64,000 nt of DNA, taken from assembly GCA_963698435.1 (NCBI GenBank), contig CAVOQV010000007.1:62001-126000 (forward strand). Reading direction: 5' to 3'. The first letter of the stretch is position 1. Each line of letters opens with the position of its first letter. The notes beneath the pieces are model-generated. The model ran no database searches. It was not told the DNA's origin and saw only the letters and a list, made by a program, of their open reading frames with translations. Of the stretch, positions 32,942 through 41,794 are shown in pieces. Source of the stretch: Sva-07 sp963698435. Its GTDB lineage: Bacteria; Actinomycetota; Acidimicrobiia; Acidimicrobiales; Ilumatobacteraceae. A program made the translations under genes and the position numbers.

Positions 32942-33982
32942 ATGTTGGCAGCGTTGATCACCGGCAAGGACACCGTGGAATTGAGGGAGTTTCCCGACCC
33001 CACACCGGCACCGACGGGAGTGGTGGTCGACATCGCGTTCTGCGGGATCTGTGGGACCGACGTCCACGCCTACCAGTCGGGAGGTCCTTACAATCCGGCG
33101 ATCTGCGGGCACGAGTGGTCGGGCACCGTGTCGGCGACCGGCGCCGAGGTGTCGTCGTTCGCCGAGGGCGATCGCGTCGTCGTCGCGGTGGCGCCGTCGT
33201 GTGGTCGGTGTACGGCGTGTCATCGGGGCCAGACCGACCGCTGCGAGGTGACGTTCCTCTCGGCGCTCGGGCGTGACCCCCTGGCGCCGCCCCACGGCGG
33301 ATTCGCGCCGCGTATTGCCGTGGCCGCAGCAAGAGTCGTCAAGACCGATCCGGCGCTCACCGACGAGCAGGCCGCGCAGGTCGAGCCGACCACGGTCGCC
33401 TTCCACGCCGTTCGCACGAGCGCCCTCCGGCTCGGCGACACCGCCGTGATCCAAGGGGCCGGTCCGATCGGACTGGGAACGATGCAGTGGGTCCGCGCGG
33501 GCGGCGCCGGACAAGTGATCGTCGTCGAGCCGAACGAACAGCGGCGAGCACTCGCGCTCGAACTCGGCGCTCACGTTGCGGTCGCTCCCGGCGAGGAGGC
33601 CGATCAGGCGATCCGCGAGCGGACGCACGGTCTCGGCGCCGACATCGTCTACGAGTGCGTCGGGCGGCCGTTCGCCGTCCAGACGGCCGTCGACCTCGCG
33701 CGGCGGGGCGGCGCGATGTGCCTGATCGGCCTCGCCGACAGCGACGCGTCGATCTCACCCGGCGCGTGGCTGATCAAGGAGATCTCGGTGACCTCGTCGC
33801 TGGCGTATCTGCACGAGGAGTTCGAGATTGCGATGGGGATGATGGCTGATGGCCGAGTCTCGGTCGACGCTCTCCACACCAGCACCGTCGACCTCGACGG
33901 CTTCGAATCAGCGCTCGCCGACCTGGCGAGCGGAACCAGCGAGCAGACAAAGGTGCTCGTCGATCCCAAGGGGGCTCACTGA
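32942..33982 (+). CDS. Zinc-dependent medium-chain alcohol dehydrogenase
   Basis: 346 residues from the ATG at 32942. Catalytic zinc ligands are in 'FCGICGTDVH' and 'ICGHEWSG'; the structural-zinc lobe has four Cys in 'SCGRCTACHRGQTDRC'. The NAD-binding Rossmann motif is 'VIQGAGPIGLGTMQWV', and 'VIVVEPNEQR' follows with an acidic residue, indicating NAD(H). It resembles threonine/sorbitol/polyol dehydrogenases more than short-chain alcohol ones. Its stop is overlapped by the SDR start. Confidence 0.88.
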   Translation: MLAALITGKDTVELREFPDPTPAPTGVVVDIAFCGICGTDVHAYQSGGPYNPAICGHEWSGTVSATGAEVSSFAEGDRVVVAVAPSCGRCTACHRGQTDRCEVTFLSALGRDPLAPPHGGFAPRIAVAAARVVKTDPALTDEQAAQVEPTTVAFHAVRTSALRLGDTAVIQGAGPIGLGTMQWVRAGGAGQVIVVEPNEQRRALALELGAHVAVAPGEEADQAIRERTHGLGADIVYECVGRPFAVQTAVDLARRGGAMCLIGLADSDASISPGAWLIKEISVTSSLAYLHEEFEIAMGMMADGRVSVDALHTSTVDLDGFESALADLASGTSEQTKVLVDPKGAH

Positions 33983-34896
33983 TGTACGACTTCTCCGGCA
34001 AGACGGTGTTGATCACCGGTGCCTCGATGGGCCTCGGGGAGGGCTTTGCGCTCGGCTTCGCGGAGGCGGGCGCCGACCTCGTCCTGACCGCCCGTTCGGC
34101 CGACCTGCTCGAGGGCGTCGCCGAACGTTGCCGGCCGCACGGCTCGACGGTCACGGTGGTTCCCGGCGACGTGTCGGTCGAAGCCGACGTCGCTCGGGTG
34201 GTGGCCGCGGGTATCGAGGCGCACGGCCGCATCGACGTGCTCGTCAACAACGCCGGCGTCAGCGACATGCGTGGCGTTGCCCCCGAAGCGTTCGACATGG
34301 AGACGTGGAACTGGATCATGTCGATCGATCTCAACGGTGCGTTCATGTACCTGCGCGACGTCGGCCGGCACATGCTCGAGGCCGGCGGTGGGTCGATCGT
34401 CAACATCTGCTCGATCATGGGGCACGGCGCGAACGAACTGAACGTGATCGCGTACACGGCGGCCAAGGGGGCGCTGCGCAATCTGACGCTGCAGCTCGGT
34501 TGTGAGTGGGCGGACCGCGGCGTTCGGGTGAATTCGGTGTCGCCCGGCTTCATCGTGACCGAGATGGTGCGTCCCGCCCTCGAAGGAATGGGGATGGACA
34601 AGTGGATCGCCTCGCGCACGCCGATGCGTCGCATCGGTGAACTCGACGAGATCGTCTCGCCGGTCATGTTCCTCGCGTCCGATGCTGCGAGCTACGTGAC
34701 CGGTCACGATCTCAATGTCGACGGCGGCACGAACGCAGCGAACGGCTACTACCAGATCCCGCCGATCCATCAGGAGTGGAACGCTGACACCGCGCCGAGG
34801 ATCGGACGCGGCTACGAAGGGATCCAGCCGCGACCCGACTGGTACGAGGCGATGCGCGCCGGCATCCCCGGACTGCACTACACACCGGAGCCGTGA
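33982..34896 (+). CDS. SDR oxidoreductase with extended C-terminus
   Basis: 304 residues, about 45 longer than a classical SDR. 'ITGASMGLGEGFALGF' is the cofactor motif, 'YTAAK' the active site with Ser in 'NICSIMGHG', and 'NVDGGTNAANGYYQIPP' where classical SDRs end. The extra tail 'EWNADTAPRIGRGYEG' and on is Arg/Tyr/Pro-rich and of unknown role. Start overlaps the dehydrogenase stop (TGATG). It probably acts in sequence with the alcohol dehydrogenase. Confidence 0.85.
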   Translation: MYDFSGKTVLITGASMGLGEGFALGFAEAGADLVLTARSADLLEGVAERCRPHGSTVTVVPGDVSVEADVARVVAAGIEAHGRIDVLVNNAGVSDMRGVAPEAFDMETWNWIMSIDLNGAFMYLRDVGRHMLEAGGGSIVNICSIMGHGANELNVIAYTAAKGALRNLTLQLGCEWADRGVRVNSVSPGFIVTEMVRPALEGMGMDKWIASRTPMRRIGELDEIVSPVMFLASDAASYVTGHDLNVDGGTNAANGYYQIPPIHQEWNADTAPRIGRGYEGIQPRPDWYEAMRAGIPGLHYTPEP

Positions 34897-35052
34897 TGGT
34901 GCACGCTCGACCTCCGGTCGGGAAGAAATTCTCCTTCGGTCCGTCGCGTATCTGGTCGATCGGTTAGTTTCTGCGCATCGAGCCGTACTGATGGCTCGTC
35001 CGGCGCCCTGGGGGGCTTGTCCGGTCACACAGAAAATGGGGGAATTGTCATC

Positions 35053-36519
35053 ATGACAAGATCATCGAAGCGCTCCCGGGCACTGCTCGGGATCGTTGCC
35101 AGTCTCGGGCTCGTCGTGGCCGCCTGCGGGAGCGACGACGACGGTGCGAGCACCGACAGCGCCGCTCCGGAGGCGACCGACGCACCCGACGCCACCGACG
35201 CGCCCGACGCCACCGACGCACCCGACGCCACCGACGGCGGCGATGAAGGTGAGGGTGGCGACATGGGCGACATGGGCGAGGCGACGGGCGAGCCGATCAA
35301 GATCGGCGTGCAGAACCTCGAGGGCGACCCGAACGGTTCGTTCCCCGAGTTCTCGCTCGCGATGGAGGCCGCAGCCGACTACGTGAACACCGAACTCAAC
35401 GGTCTCGGCGGTCGCCCGATCGAACTCGTCCTCTGCAAGTCGGTCGTGTCGCCCGATGATTCGCAGCGGTGCGCCAACGAATTGGCGGCCGACGAGGTCG
35501 AGATGGCCATCTCGACGATCAACTTCTTCGGCAACCACTTCTCGATCTACCAGGGCTCGGACATCCCGGTGCTCGTCGTGACCCCGATCACCATCGCCGA
35601 CTTCACCTCGGAGGGCGTCTACGCGATCGGAGCCGGCGGCGGCTGCCTCGGTGTCCACACCGGGCTGGTGCAGTTCGCGACCGATCAGATCACCGAGTTC
35701 GAGGACATCACCGTCGAGCGGGTCGGTGTTCCGTGGGCCGACACCCCTCCCGGCGTGGTCTGCTACAACGACCTCGAGGCCAAGCCGCTCGACGTGCTCA
35801 ACGGCACGACGCCCGGCGACGCCGAGCGGGCCGGTTCGCTGCCCGACATGACGCACATCGGTGTTCCGGTCGCGCCGGCGATTCCGGATGCGACACCGCA
35901 GGCGAGCGAAGTCCTCGACTTCGATCCGAGCGTGATCATCTTCTCGGCTCAGGGCGCGGACTGCTGGAACTTCGTCGATGCGCTCGGTCGCCTGGGTTGG
36001 AGTCAGGACGACATCCCCTTGGTGCTGTCGGGTGCCTGCACCGACTTCACGGCGATGGAGGCCGCCGGCGATCTTGCAGACGGCATCTACCTCACCGGCT
36101 CGGTCGGCAGCGTCCTGTCGCCGCTCGAGGACCTGGAAGGCACCGATCGCGACAACGCCGAGATCTACCAGACCAAGTCGATCGAGTACGGCCTGAGCGA
36201 GGACGACCTCAACAAGGGCTTCGCCACGCAGGGCTTCTCGGCGATCATGAACATCTGGGAGCAGGCGCAGCTCATCGACGGCGACGTCACCGGAGCGGCC
36301 CTCGCTGACGGGTTCGCCGCCACCGATGGCTCGATGCCGACGTTCGGTGGCCCGCCGCTGAACTGTGCGGGGGCGCCGCCGCCGTACATTGCAGTGTGCA
36401 GCTCGGAGATCGCGATGACGCAGTGGGACGCGGAAACGAAGACGATCGACCTCGTCATCCCCAGCTTCACCGGACTCGATCTGGTCGCGGGCACGGAACT
36501 GCGGCCCACGGCCGGGTGA
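35053..36519 (+). CDS. Branched-chain-amino-acid-type ABC transporter substrate-binding lipoprotein
   Basis: 488 residues from the ATG at 35053. Signal peptide with a lipobox ending 'LVVAAC' followed by GSDDD, so it is probably lipid-anchored. A low-complexity linker repeats TDAPDA, encoded by near-identical 15-bp units (35170-35235). The type-1 periplasmic binding domain then begins 'IKIGVQNLEGDPNGSFPEF' and contains paired Cys. It heads the transport operon that continues with the permease and LivG/LivF genes. The ligand is unknown; the neighbouring catabolic enzymes suggest a hydrophobic or carboxylic compound rather than an amino acid. Upstream at 34961-34973 is CGGTTAGTTTCTG, nearly the same as a half-site of the operator at 46185. 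Confidence 0.88.
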   Translation: MTRSSKRSRALLGIVASLGLVVAACGSDDDGASTDSAAPEATDAPDATDAPDATDAPDATDGGDEGEGGDMGDMGEATGEPIKIGVQNLEGDPNGSFPEFSLAMEAAADYVNTELNGLGGRPIELVLCKSVVSPDDSQRCANELAADEVEMAISTINFFGNHFSIYQGSDIPVLVVTPITIADFTSEGVYAIGAGGGCLGVHTGLVQFATDQITEFEDITVERVGVPWADTPPGVVCYNDLEAKPLDVLNGTTPGDAERAGSLPDMTHIGVPVAPAIPDATPQASEVLDFDPSVIIFSAQGADCWNFVDALGRLGWSQDDIPLVLSGACTDFTAMEAAGDLADGIYLTGSVGSVLSPLEDLEGTDRDNAEIYQTKSIEYGLSEDDLNKGFATQGFSAIMNIWEQAQLIDGDVTGAALADGFAATDGSMPTFGGPPLNCAGAPPPYIAVCSSEIAMTQWDAETKTIDLVIPSFTGLDLVAGTELRPTAG

Positions 36520-36541
36520 GCGCTCACGTCGAAAGACACGA

Positions 36542-36579
36542 ACTGAACACCACACACTGAACACCACACACTGAACACC
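36542..36579. repeat. Short tandem repeat (14-bp units) after the binding-protein gene
   Basis: ACTGAACACCACAC occurs at 36542-36555 and 36556-36569, with a 10-bp partial copy at 36570-36579. It lies between the binding-protein stop and the hairpin at 36583. Function, if any, is unknown; it may be an untranslated spacer produced by slippage. Confidence 0.8.
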
Positions 36580-36582
36580 GTT

Positions 36583-36618
36583 CGGGTCGGGGTCGATTCG
36601 AGAATCGACCCCGACCCG
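36583..36618 (+). terminator. Strong hairpin between binding-protein and permease genes
   Basis: CGGGTCGGGGTCGATTC (36583-36599) and GAATCGACCCCGACCCG (36602-36618) form a perfect 17-bp stem with a 2-nt nominal loop. There is no U-run after it. Such an element inside an ABC operon is usually a partial terminator or mRNA 3' stabiliser that gives more binding protein than permease. Confidence 0.75.
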
Positions 36619-36659
36619 TGCGTTCCGACTGTCACGTGAGATGACCTGGGGGCTCCGCG

Positions 36660-37814
36660 TTGAACGACATCATCTTCATCCTGCTGATCGGGCTCGGCCT
36701 GGGTGCGCTCTATGCGATGCTCGGCGCCGGGCTCGTCATCTCGTACAAGGGCTCCGGAGTCATCAACTTCGCGTACGGCGCCATGGCCATGTACGGCTTG
36801 TTCACGTTCGACACGGCGTGGAATCGGGGGCAGTTCTTCTTCCCCTGGGTCGATTTCCTTCCGACGAAGGGGCTCAACGTCCCCGTCGAGATCACCCTGT
36901 CCGACAGCGGCACCTGGCCGATGACGGCGTCGCTCGTGCTCGCGCTGCTGATGGCGGTCGCGCTGGGCCTGGGTGCGCACTTCCTCGTCTTCCGTCCGCT
37001 CCGACATGCCGCTCCGCTCGGCAAGGTCGTCGCCTCGCTGGGGCTCGCGCTGTACCTGCAGGGTGTTGCGCTGATCAACTTCGGCAACTCGTTCCCGCAG
37101 CCGAGGAGCGTCGTGCCCCAGGAGGGCATCGACAACTTCCTCGGTCTCGGCAAGGTGTTCCCCCGCAACACGATCTACGTCGTCGGCTTCGCGGTGCTGA
37201 TGGGCATCCTGCTCTGGGCCGCGTACCGGTACCTCCGCTTCGGGCTTGCCACCAGGGCTGCCGCCGGCAACGAGAAGGGGGCCGTGCTCCTGGGGTACTC
37301 GCCCCAGACGCTGGCGGCGATCAACTGGGTGCTCGCGTCGGTGCTGGCGACACTCGCGGCGATCATCGTCGGTCCGATCGCCGGCACGATCACCCCCGTC
37401 GGTCTGACTGCCCTGATCGTGCCGGCGCTCGCCGCCGCCCTGATCGGCGGCCTACGTTCGATCCCCATCGCCGTGGCCGGAGGTCTGGCGCTCGGCGCCG
37501 TCCAGACACTGCTCGACGTCAGGAAGGTCGACTGGTTCACGGGGAACCTCGAATGGATGCAGACGGGAGTCCGCAACTTCCTGCCGCTGATCGTGATCAT
37601 CGTCGTGCTGTACGCACGGGGCAAGTCGCTGCCCATCCGCGGCGCCGTCGAGGAGAAGCGGCTCCCGATCGCCCCCGACCCGCGACGCGTGTGCGGGAGC
37701 ACGCGTTCTTCTGGGTGGTCGTCCTCTCGCTCATGGCGTTCGTGTTCGAGGACTCGGGTGGGCGGACGCGCTTCGCCAACTCGATCCAGACCGGCCTGGT
37801 CGTGTCGATCGTGA
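36660..37814 (+). CDS. livH: Branched-chain-type ABC permease LivH (C-terminal tail probably out of frame)
   Basis: Starts at an ATG at 36660 (MNDIIFILLIGLGLGALYAML). The hydrophobic LivH-like body runs to about residue 340: 'GAGLVISYKGSGVINFAYGAMAM' type start, 'RAAAGNEKGAVLLGYSP' cytoplasmic loop, and terminal 'YARGKSLPIRG'. The last ~44 codons (from about 37689) are Arg/Ser-rich and match the LivM sequence read in a wrong frame. If the GTGTG at 37689-37693 carried one dinucleotide fewer, the frame would continue D-P-R-R-V-R-E-H into LivM, which would make a single LivH-LivM fusion. As given, LivH ends at 37814. Confidence 0.8.
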   Translation: MNDIIFILLIGLGLGALYAMLGAGLVISYKGSGVINFAYGAMAMYGLFTFDTAWNRGQFFFPWVDFLPTKGLNVPVEITLSDSGTWPMTASLVLALLMAVALGLGAHFLVFRPLRHAAPLGKVVASLGLALYLQGVALINFGNSFPQPRSVVPQEGIDNFLGLGKVFPRNTIYVVGFAVLMGILLWAAYRYLRFGLATRAAAGNEKGAVLLGYSPQTLAAINWVLASVLATLAAIIVGPIAGTITPVGLTALIVPALAAALIGGLRSIPIAVAGGLALGAVQTLLDVRKVDWFTGNLEWMQTGVRNFLPLIVIIVVLYARGKSLPIRGAVEEKRLPIAPDPRRVCGSTRSSGWSSSRSWRSCSRTRVGGRASPTRSRPAWSCRS

Positions 37815-39206
37815 TGCTCTCGATCGTGCTCATCACCGGCTACACCGGTCAGATTTCGCTCGCCCAGATGTCGTTCGCCGGCATTGCTGCCTTCGTCATG
37901 GCCAGCATGATGGCCGACGGCATCGGACGAGGGTCCAACCTCGTTCCGGTCGACGGACCGGGGCTCGCCTGGCCGATCGCCGGGGCGATCGGTATCGCTG
38001 CAGCAGTGGTCGTCGGCGTTGTCGTCGGGTTACCGGCGGTCCGAATACGAGGTGTCCAACTCGCCGTGGTCACCATCGCCGCCGCCGTCGCGCTCGCAGG
38101 GCATGTACTTCGAGAACGAAGTGATCACGCAGCTGCGTGCAGGTGTGCCGGCCTTCGTGAAGGATCCGACGATCTTCGGCATCGACGTCGGTGCCCGAAG
38201 CGCGCGCGAGCAGAACGAGAATCCGGCCTTCGTGATCTTCGGCGGCATCGTGCTCGCGCTGTGCGCGGTCGCCGTCGCGAACATGCGACGTGCCGGCGTG
38301 GGACGCCGGTTCCTTGCCGTGCGTGCCAACGAACGGGCGGCCGCAGCGGCCGGCATCAACGTCACCCGGACCAAGCTGCTGGCCTTCGCGATCAGTGCCG
38401 GCATCGCCGGCATCGGAGGCCTGATGCTCGGCTTCAAGCAGGTCGAGGTGTCCTCGGCGAACTTCGCCTACGGCGCCAGCCTGTCGGTGTTGGCGTTTGC
38501 GTATCTCGCGGGGATCTCGTCGATCAGCGGCGCCATCGTCGCCGGCATGCTGCTGCAGGCGCTCGTGCCGACCACGTCGAACTACTTCTTCGCCGGCACC
38601 AACATCGACAACTACATCGGGCTGCTGAGCGGTCTCGGCATCATCGTCACCGCCATCGTGCACCCCGAGGGTGTGGCACCGTTCTTCACGGAGGGAATCA
38701 GACATCTCGGCAACTGGACGGTCTCCGCAATACCTGGCGCAGAGACCCTGCGGTCGAACTATCGCGAGGGCCCCAAGCACGTGCTCGTCAAGTCCGGTCT
38801 CGCCGTCCTGGTGGTCGGTACAGCGCTCTGGCTGTACAACGCGAAGTTCGTCGAATCCGTCGAATGGTGGGTGTTCATCAGCATGGTGTTGCTGTTCCTG
38901 ATCGTGCTGGCGTTCGCCCGTCTGATCGGCCCGATCTCGCCCACGTTCCCCGAGGCTGGCAGCGTGTGGGCAAGCGCCGCGAGGCGATTCGGCCCCACTG
39001 CCCTCGTCGGATACGTTCTCGGCTGGATCATCTGGCCGTTGCGGGTCGACACGTACTCGATGTTCTGGATGCCGATCTTGGGGGCACTGCTCGCCCTGTT
39101 CGTCCGGAACATCTACTTGCAGATCAGGGGCGGGCACGCCACGGAACCACCGCCCGAGACTCCCGATATGGCCGCCGCACTTCCGACTCCAGCAGGGGGA
39201 CACTGA
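37691..39206 (+). pseudogene. livM: Branched-chain-type ABC permease LivM, interrupted by a frameshift
   Basis: From a GTG at 37691 one frame encodes 'REHAFFWVVVLSLMAFVFED', 'LITGYTGQISLAQMSFAGIA' and 'VRIRGVQLAVVTIAAAVAL'. It then loses sense, and the rest, from 'MYFENEVIT' through 'AVRANERAAAAAGINVTRTK' and 'SVSGA'-like 'SSISGAIVAGMLLQ' to the stop at 39206, is in another frame. One extra base at 38096-38102 (GCAGGGC where GAGGGC would give A-L-E-G-M-Y) explains the break. Beyond the usual LivM end, about 150 residues with more hydrophobic segments and a Pro-rich tail follow. It may be a true mutation or a sequence error. Confidence 0.75.
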
Positions 39207-39207
39207 C

Positions 39208-40065
39208 ATGGCACTACTCGACGCCAAGGGGCTCACCGTGAGCTATGGCGGGCTCAACGCGAACGACGAGATCGATCTCGAGTGCGAGGCCGGCAAGCTC
39301 GTCGGCCTGATCGGTCCGAACGGAGCCGGTAAGACGACCTTCATCGACGCGATCACCGGCTTCACACCGGTCACCCACGGGTACGTGAGCTTCGACGGAG
39401 TCGACCTCAACGGTCTTCGTCCGGACGCGCGAGCCAAGCTGGGCCTGGTCCGAACGTTCCAGTCGCTCGAGCTGTTCGAGGATCTGACCGTCCGCGACAA
39501 CCTGCTCGTCGCCGCCGATCAACCGAGGTGGTATTCGTTCCTGTCCGACATCGTGCTGCCGAGCCGCGGCAAGGCAGCGGCCCTCGAGCAGATCGACGTC
39601 GCGTTGAACGCCATGGACCTCGGCGACCTCGCCGACAAGCACCCCAGTGACCTCAGCCACGGCCAGCGCAAGCTCGTCGGTGTCGCCCGAGCACTCGCGG
39701 CGAACCCGAAGCTGCTCCTGCTCGACGAGCCGGCCGCGGGGCTCGACACCAAGGAGAGCCAACTGCTCGGCGCTCACCTGCGTGGCTTTCTCGATCTCGG
39801 TGTGAGCCTGTTCCTGATCGACCACGACATGGGGCTGGTGCTCAACGTCTGCGACTACATCTACGTCCTCGACTTCGGCCAGGTGATCGCGCACGGTACC
39901 CCGGCTGAGGTCCGCGCCGATCCAGCAGTGATCGCCGCCTATCTCGGCGAATCCGCCGGGGAGGCGCAGGCAGAGGCCGGTATGGTCGCGAATCGTGCTG
40001 CCGGGGTCGTGGCATCGCAACCTGCAACATCGCAGACGGGGGCATCGGAGGCCGGCAATGAGTGA
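39208..40065 (+). CDS. livG: Branched-chain-type ABC ATPase LivG
   Basis: 285 residues. Walker A is 'GPNGAGKTTFID', the Q-loop and family insertion follow, the signature is 'LSHGQRKLVGVARAL' (SHGQ variant of SGGQ), and Walker B is 'LLLLDEPAAGLD'; the H-loop is 'LIDHDMGLV'. The C-terminal ~30 residues are an Ala/Glu-rich extension. Starts one base after the LivM stop. Energises transport with LivF. Confidence 0.92.
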   Translation: MALLDAKGLTVSYGGLNANDEIDLECEAGKLVGLIGPNGAGKTTFIDAITGFTPVTHGYVSFDGVDLNGLRPDARAKLGLVRTFQSLELFEDLTVRDNLLVAADQPRWYSFLSDIVLPSRGKAAALEQIDVALNAMDLGDLADKHPSDLSHGQRKLVGVARALAANPKLLLLDEPAAGLDTKESQLLGAHLRGFLDLGVSLFLIDHDMGLVLNVCDYIYVLDFGQVIAHGTPAEVRADPAVIAAYLGESAGEAQAEAGMVANRAAGVVASQPATSQTGASEAGNE

Positions 40066-40795
40066 TGAGTTCCTGATCGACGTCCGAGGGCTGCATGCCG
40101 GCTACGACGGGATCCCGGTACTGCGCGACGTCACGTTGAACGTCGCACCCGGTGAGGTCGTGGCGTTGCTCGGCCCGAATGGCGCCGGCAAGACCACGAC
40201 GTTGCTGACGATCTCCGGGCTGCTCGCTCCGCTCGAGGGTTCGGTCACCGTGCTGGGTGAGCCCGTCACCGGCCACAAGGCATACAACGTCGCCCGGCGG
40301 GGCCTGGCGCACGTGCCCGAAGACCGGTCGCTGTTCTTCGATCTGACCGTCGACGAGAACATCCGTCTCGGCCTGAAGGGCACCCGCGCCGAGCGCAAGG
40401 AAGCCCACGATCGGGCGATGGAGTTGCTTCCGGCGCTCAAGCCCCTCGGCCGCCGCCACGCCGGACTGCTGTCGGGCGGTGAACAGCAGATGCTCGCGGT
40501 GGCCCGAGCGCTGGTGTCGTCCCCGAAGTGCATCCTCGTCGACGAGATGAGCCTCGGTCTCGCCCCGATCATCGTCGAACGGCTCCTCCCGATCGTTCGC
40601 GACATCGCCGACCAGACCGGGTGTGGAGTGCTCGTCGTCGAACAGCACGTCCACATGGCACTCGAGGTGGCCGACCGCGGGTACGTGCTGAATCACGGCG
40701 AGATGGTGCTGGCAGGTTCCGCCGCCGAGCTCTCCGCGAACCGTCATGTCCTCGAAGCCAGCTACCTCGGTGAGGCTGTGCTGGACGAGGCGTGA
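40058..40795 (+). CDS. livF: Branched-chain-type ABC ATPase LivF
   Basis: 245 residues from the ATG at 40058, overlapping livG by 8 bp. Walker A 'GPNGAGKTTTLL', signature 'LLSGGEQQMLAVARAL', Walker B region 'CILVDEMSLGLAP' and H-loop 'VVEQHVHMAL' are standard for LivF. It completes the set of binding protein, permease(s), LivG and LivF. The next gene starts inside its stop (GTGA), which ties the transporter to an SDR. Confidence 0.92.
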   Translation: MSDEFLIDVRGLHAGYDGIPVLRDVTLNVAPGEVVALLGPNGAGKTTTLLTISGLLAPLEGSVTVLGEPVTGHKAYNVARRGLAHVPEDRSLFFDLTVDENIRLGLKGTRAERKEAHDRAMELLPALKPLGRRHAGLLSGGEQQMLAVARALVSSPKCILVDEMSLGLAPIIVERLLPIVRDIADQTGCGVLVVEQHVHMALEVADRGYVLNHGEMVLAGSAAELSANRHVLEASYLGEAVLDEA

Positions 40796-41583
40796 CGAGC
40801 CCGTTCGTTGCCGACCTTCTCGCCGGCCGCACCGCTCTCGTCACCGGCGGTGGAACAGGTCTCGGACGAGCGATCGCCGAAGGGCTGTCCGCAGTGGGTG
40901 CGACGGTCGTCATCGCGGCCCGTCGGCGCGAACGCCTCGAAGTCACCGCGGCCGAGATCAGCTCGCTGACCGGCAGTCCGGTCGTGGCCGATGTGGTCGA
41001 CATCCGCGATCGTGAGAGCGTGGAGTCGCTGGCGGAACGGCACCGGATCGACATCCTCGTCAACAACGCCGGCGGTCAGTTCCCTCAGAAGGCGCGCGAC
41101 TTCAGCGCCAACGGCTGGCGCAGCGTCATCGATCTGAACCTGAACGGCACCTGGACGATGACGCAGGTGTTCGGAAACCAGATGCTCGACGGAGACGGCG
41201 GAACCATCGTGCAGATCGTCGCGCTCGTCGGCCGTGGCATGCCGGGCATCGCCCACAGCTCGGCGGCGCGAGCAGGCGTCGTCGAGCTGAGTCGGACACT
41301 CGCCTTCGAGTGGGGGCCAAAGGTCCGGGTCAACTGCGTCGCGCCCGGAGCGTTCCGTACCGACGGGTGGGAAGCGACCTACGACGAGGGTGTCGGCAAC
41401 GACATGTCGGGTGTCCCGCTGCCGTATCCCGGGCGCCCGGGAGACGTCGCGAACGCCGCGGTGTTCCTCGCGTCGCCCGCCGCGGCGTACATCACCGGCG
41501 AGTGTCTGTACGTCGACGGCGGGATGATCCTGCACGGCCCGATCAGTGCATTGCCCGCCGGCGGCTATCCCGAACGCGCCTGA
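40792..41583 (+). CDS. SDR-family protein of enoyl-CoA-reductase type, catalytic Tyr/Lys not conserved
   Basis: 263 residues from a GTG at 40792. The cofactor motif is 'VTGGGTGLGRAIAEGL'. Where classical SDRs have YxxxK, this protein reads 'AHSSAARAGVVEL': Ser and Arg occupy the expected Tyr and Lys positions. 2,4-Dienoyl-CoA and trans-2-enoyl-CoA reductases also lack the standard Tyr at this place, so an enoyl-type reduction is more likely than alcohol oxidation. 'VDGGMILHGP' ends the domain. It is translationally coupled to livF. Confidence 0.8.
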   Translation: MTSPFVADLLAGRTALVTGGGTGLGRAIAEGLSAVGATVVIAARRRERLEVTAAEISSLTGSPVVADVVDIRDRESVESLAERHRIDILVNNAGGQFPQKARDFSANGWRSVIDLNLNGTWTMTQVFGNQMLDGDGGTIVQIVALVGRGMPGIAHSSAARAGVVELSRTLAFEWGPKVRVNCVAPGAFRTDGWEATYDEGVGNDMSGVPLPYPGRPGDVANAAVFLASPAAAYITGECLYVDGGMILHGPISALPAGGYPERA

Positions 41584-41621
41584 CGTCTCGACGTCTCCGA
41601 GCTCCGGTCGACCAACGGTGT

Positions 41622-41663
41622 GCGATGAGCGAGGTGCCCGTATGCGGTCGCTTCGCTCATCGC
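41622..41663. repeat. Palindromic intergenic repeat, copy 6
   Basis: Arms GCGATGAGCGA (41622-41632) and TCGCTCATCGC (41653-41663), 11 bp perfect; loop core CCCGTATGCGG. It lies between two genes of the same strand (41583 stop, 41795 start), the only locus of the family not between convergent genes. Confidence 0.8.
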
Positions 41664-41682
41664 GGGTGTCTGCGATCCGGCA

Positions 41683-41725
41683 GCGATGAGCGGGGTGTCC
41701 CGTATGCGGTCGTCTTGCTCATCGC
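41683..41725. repeat. Palindromic intergenic repeat, copy 7
   Basis: Arms GCGATGAGC (41683-41691) and GCTCATCGC (41717-41725), 9 bp perfect; core CCCGTATGCGGTCG as in copy 6. The tandem spacing to copy 6 is 19 bp, close to the 18-20 bp of the other pairs. Confidence 0.8.
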
Positions 41726-41794
41726 AGCGGGGGAGGGGAGGCGGCGGCAGCTCCACGTCGTCGGCGCCGATGGGGGGCTCGCTAGCCTCGACCG

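Noticed and set aside
35062..36567. 501-codon minus-strand frame over the binding-protein gene
   Set aside because: The plus-strand gene has a lipobox and a binding fold; the antisense product is Arg/Val/Asp-rich without motifs.
36641..39241. 866-codon plus-strand frame through the permease region
   Set aside because: Only about 37691-38100 of it is LivM; before and after, it is out-of-frame sequence of LivH and LivM.
6819..41725. CRISPR-like reading of the repeated elements
   Set aside because: Copies are scattered over four loci, at most two per site, palindromic and without spacer arrays or cas genes.
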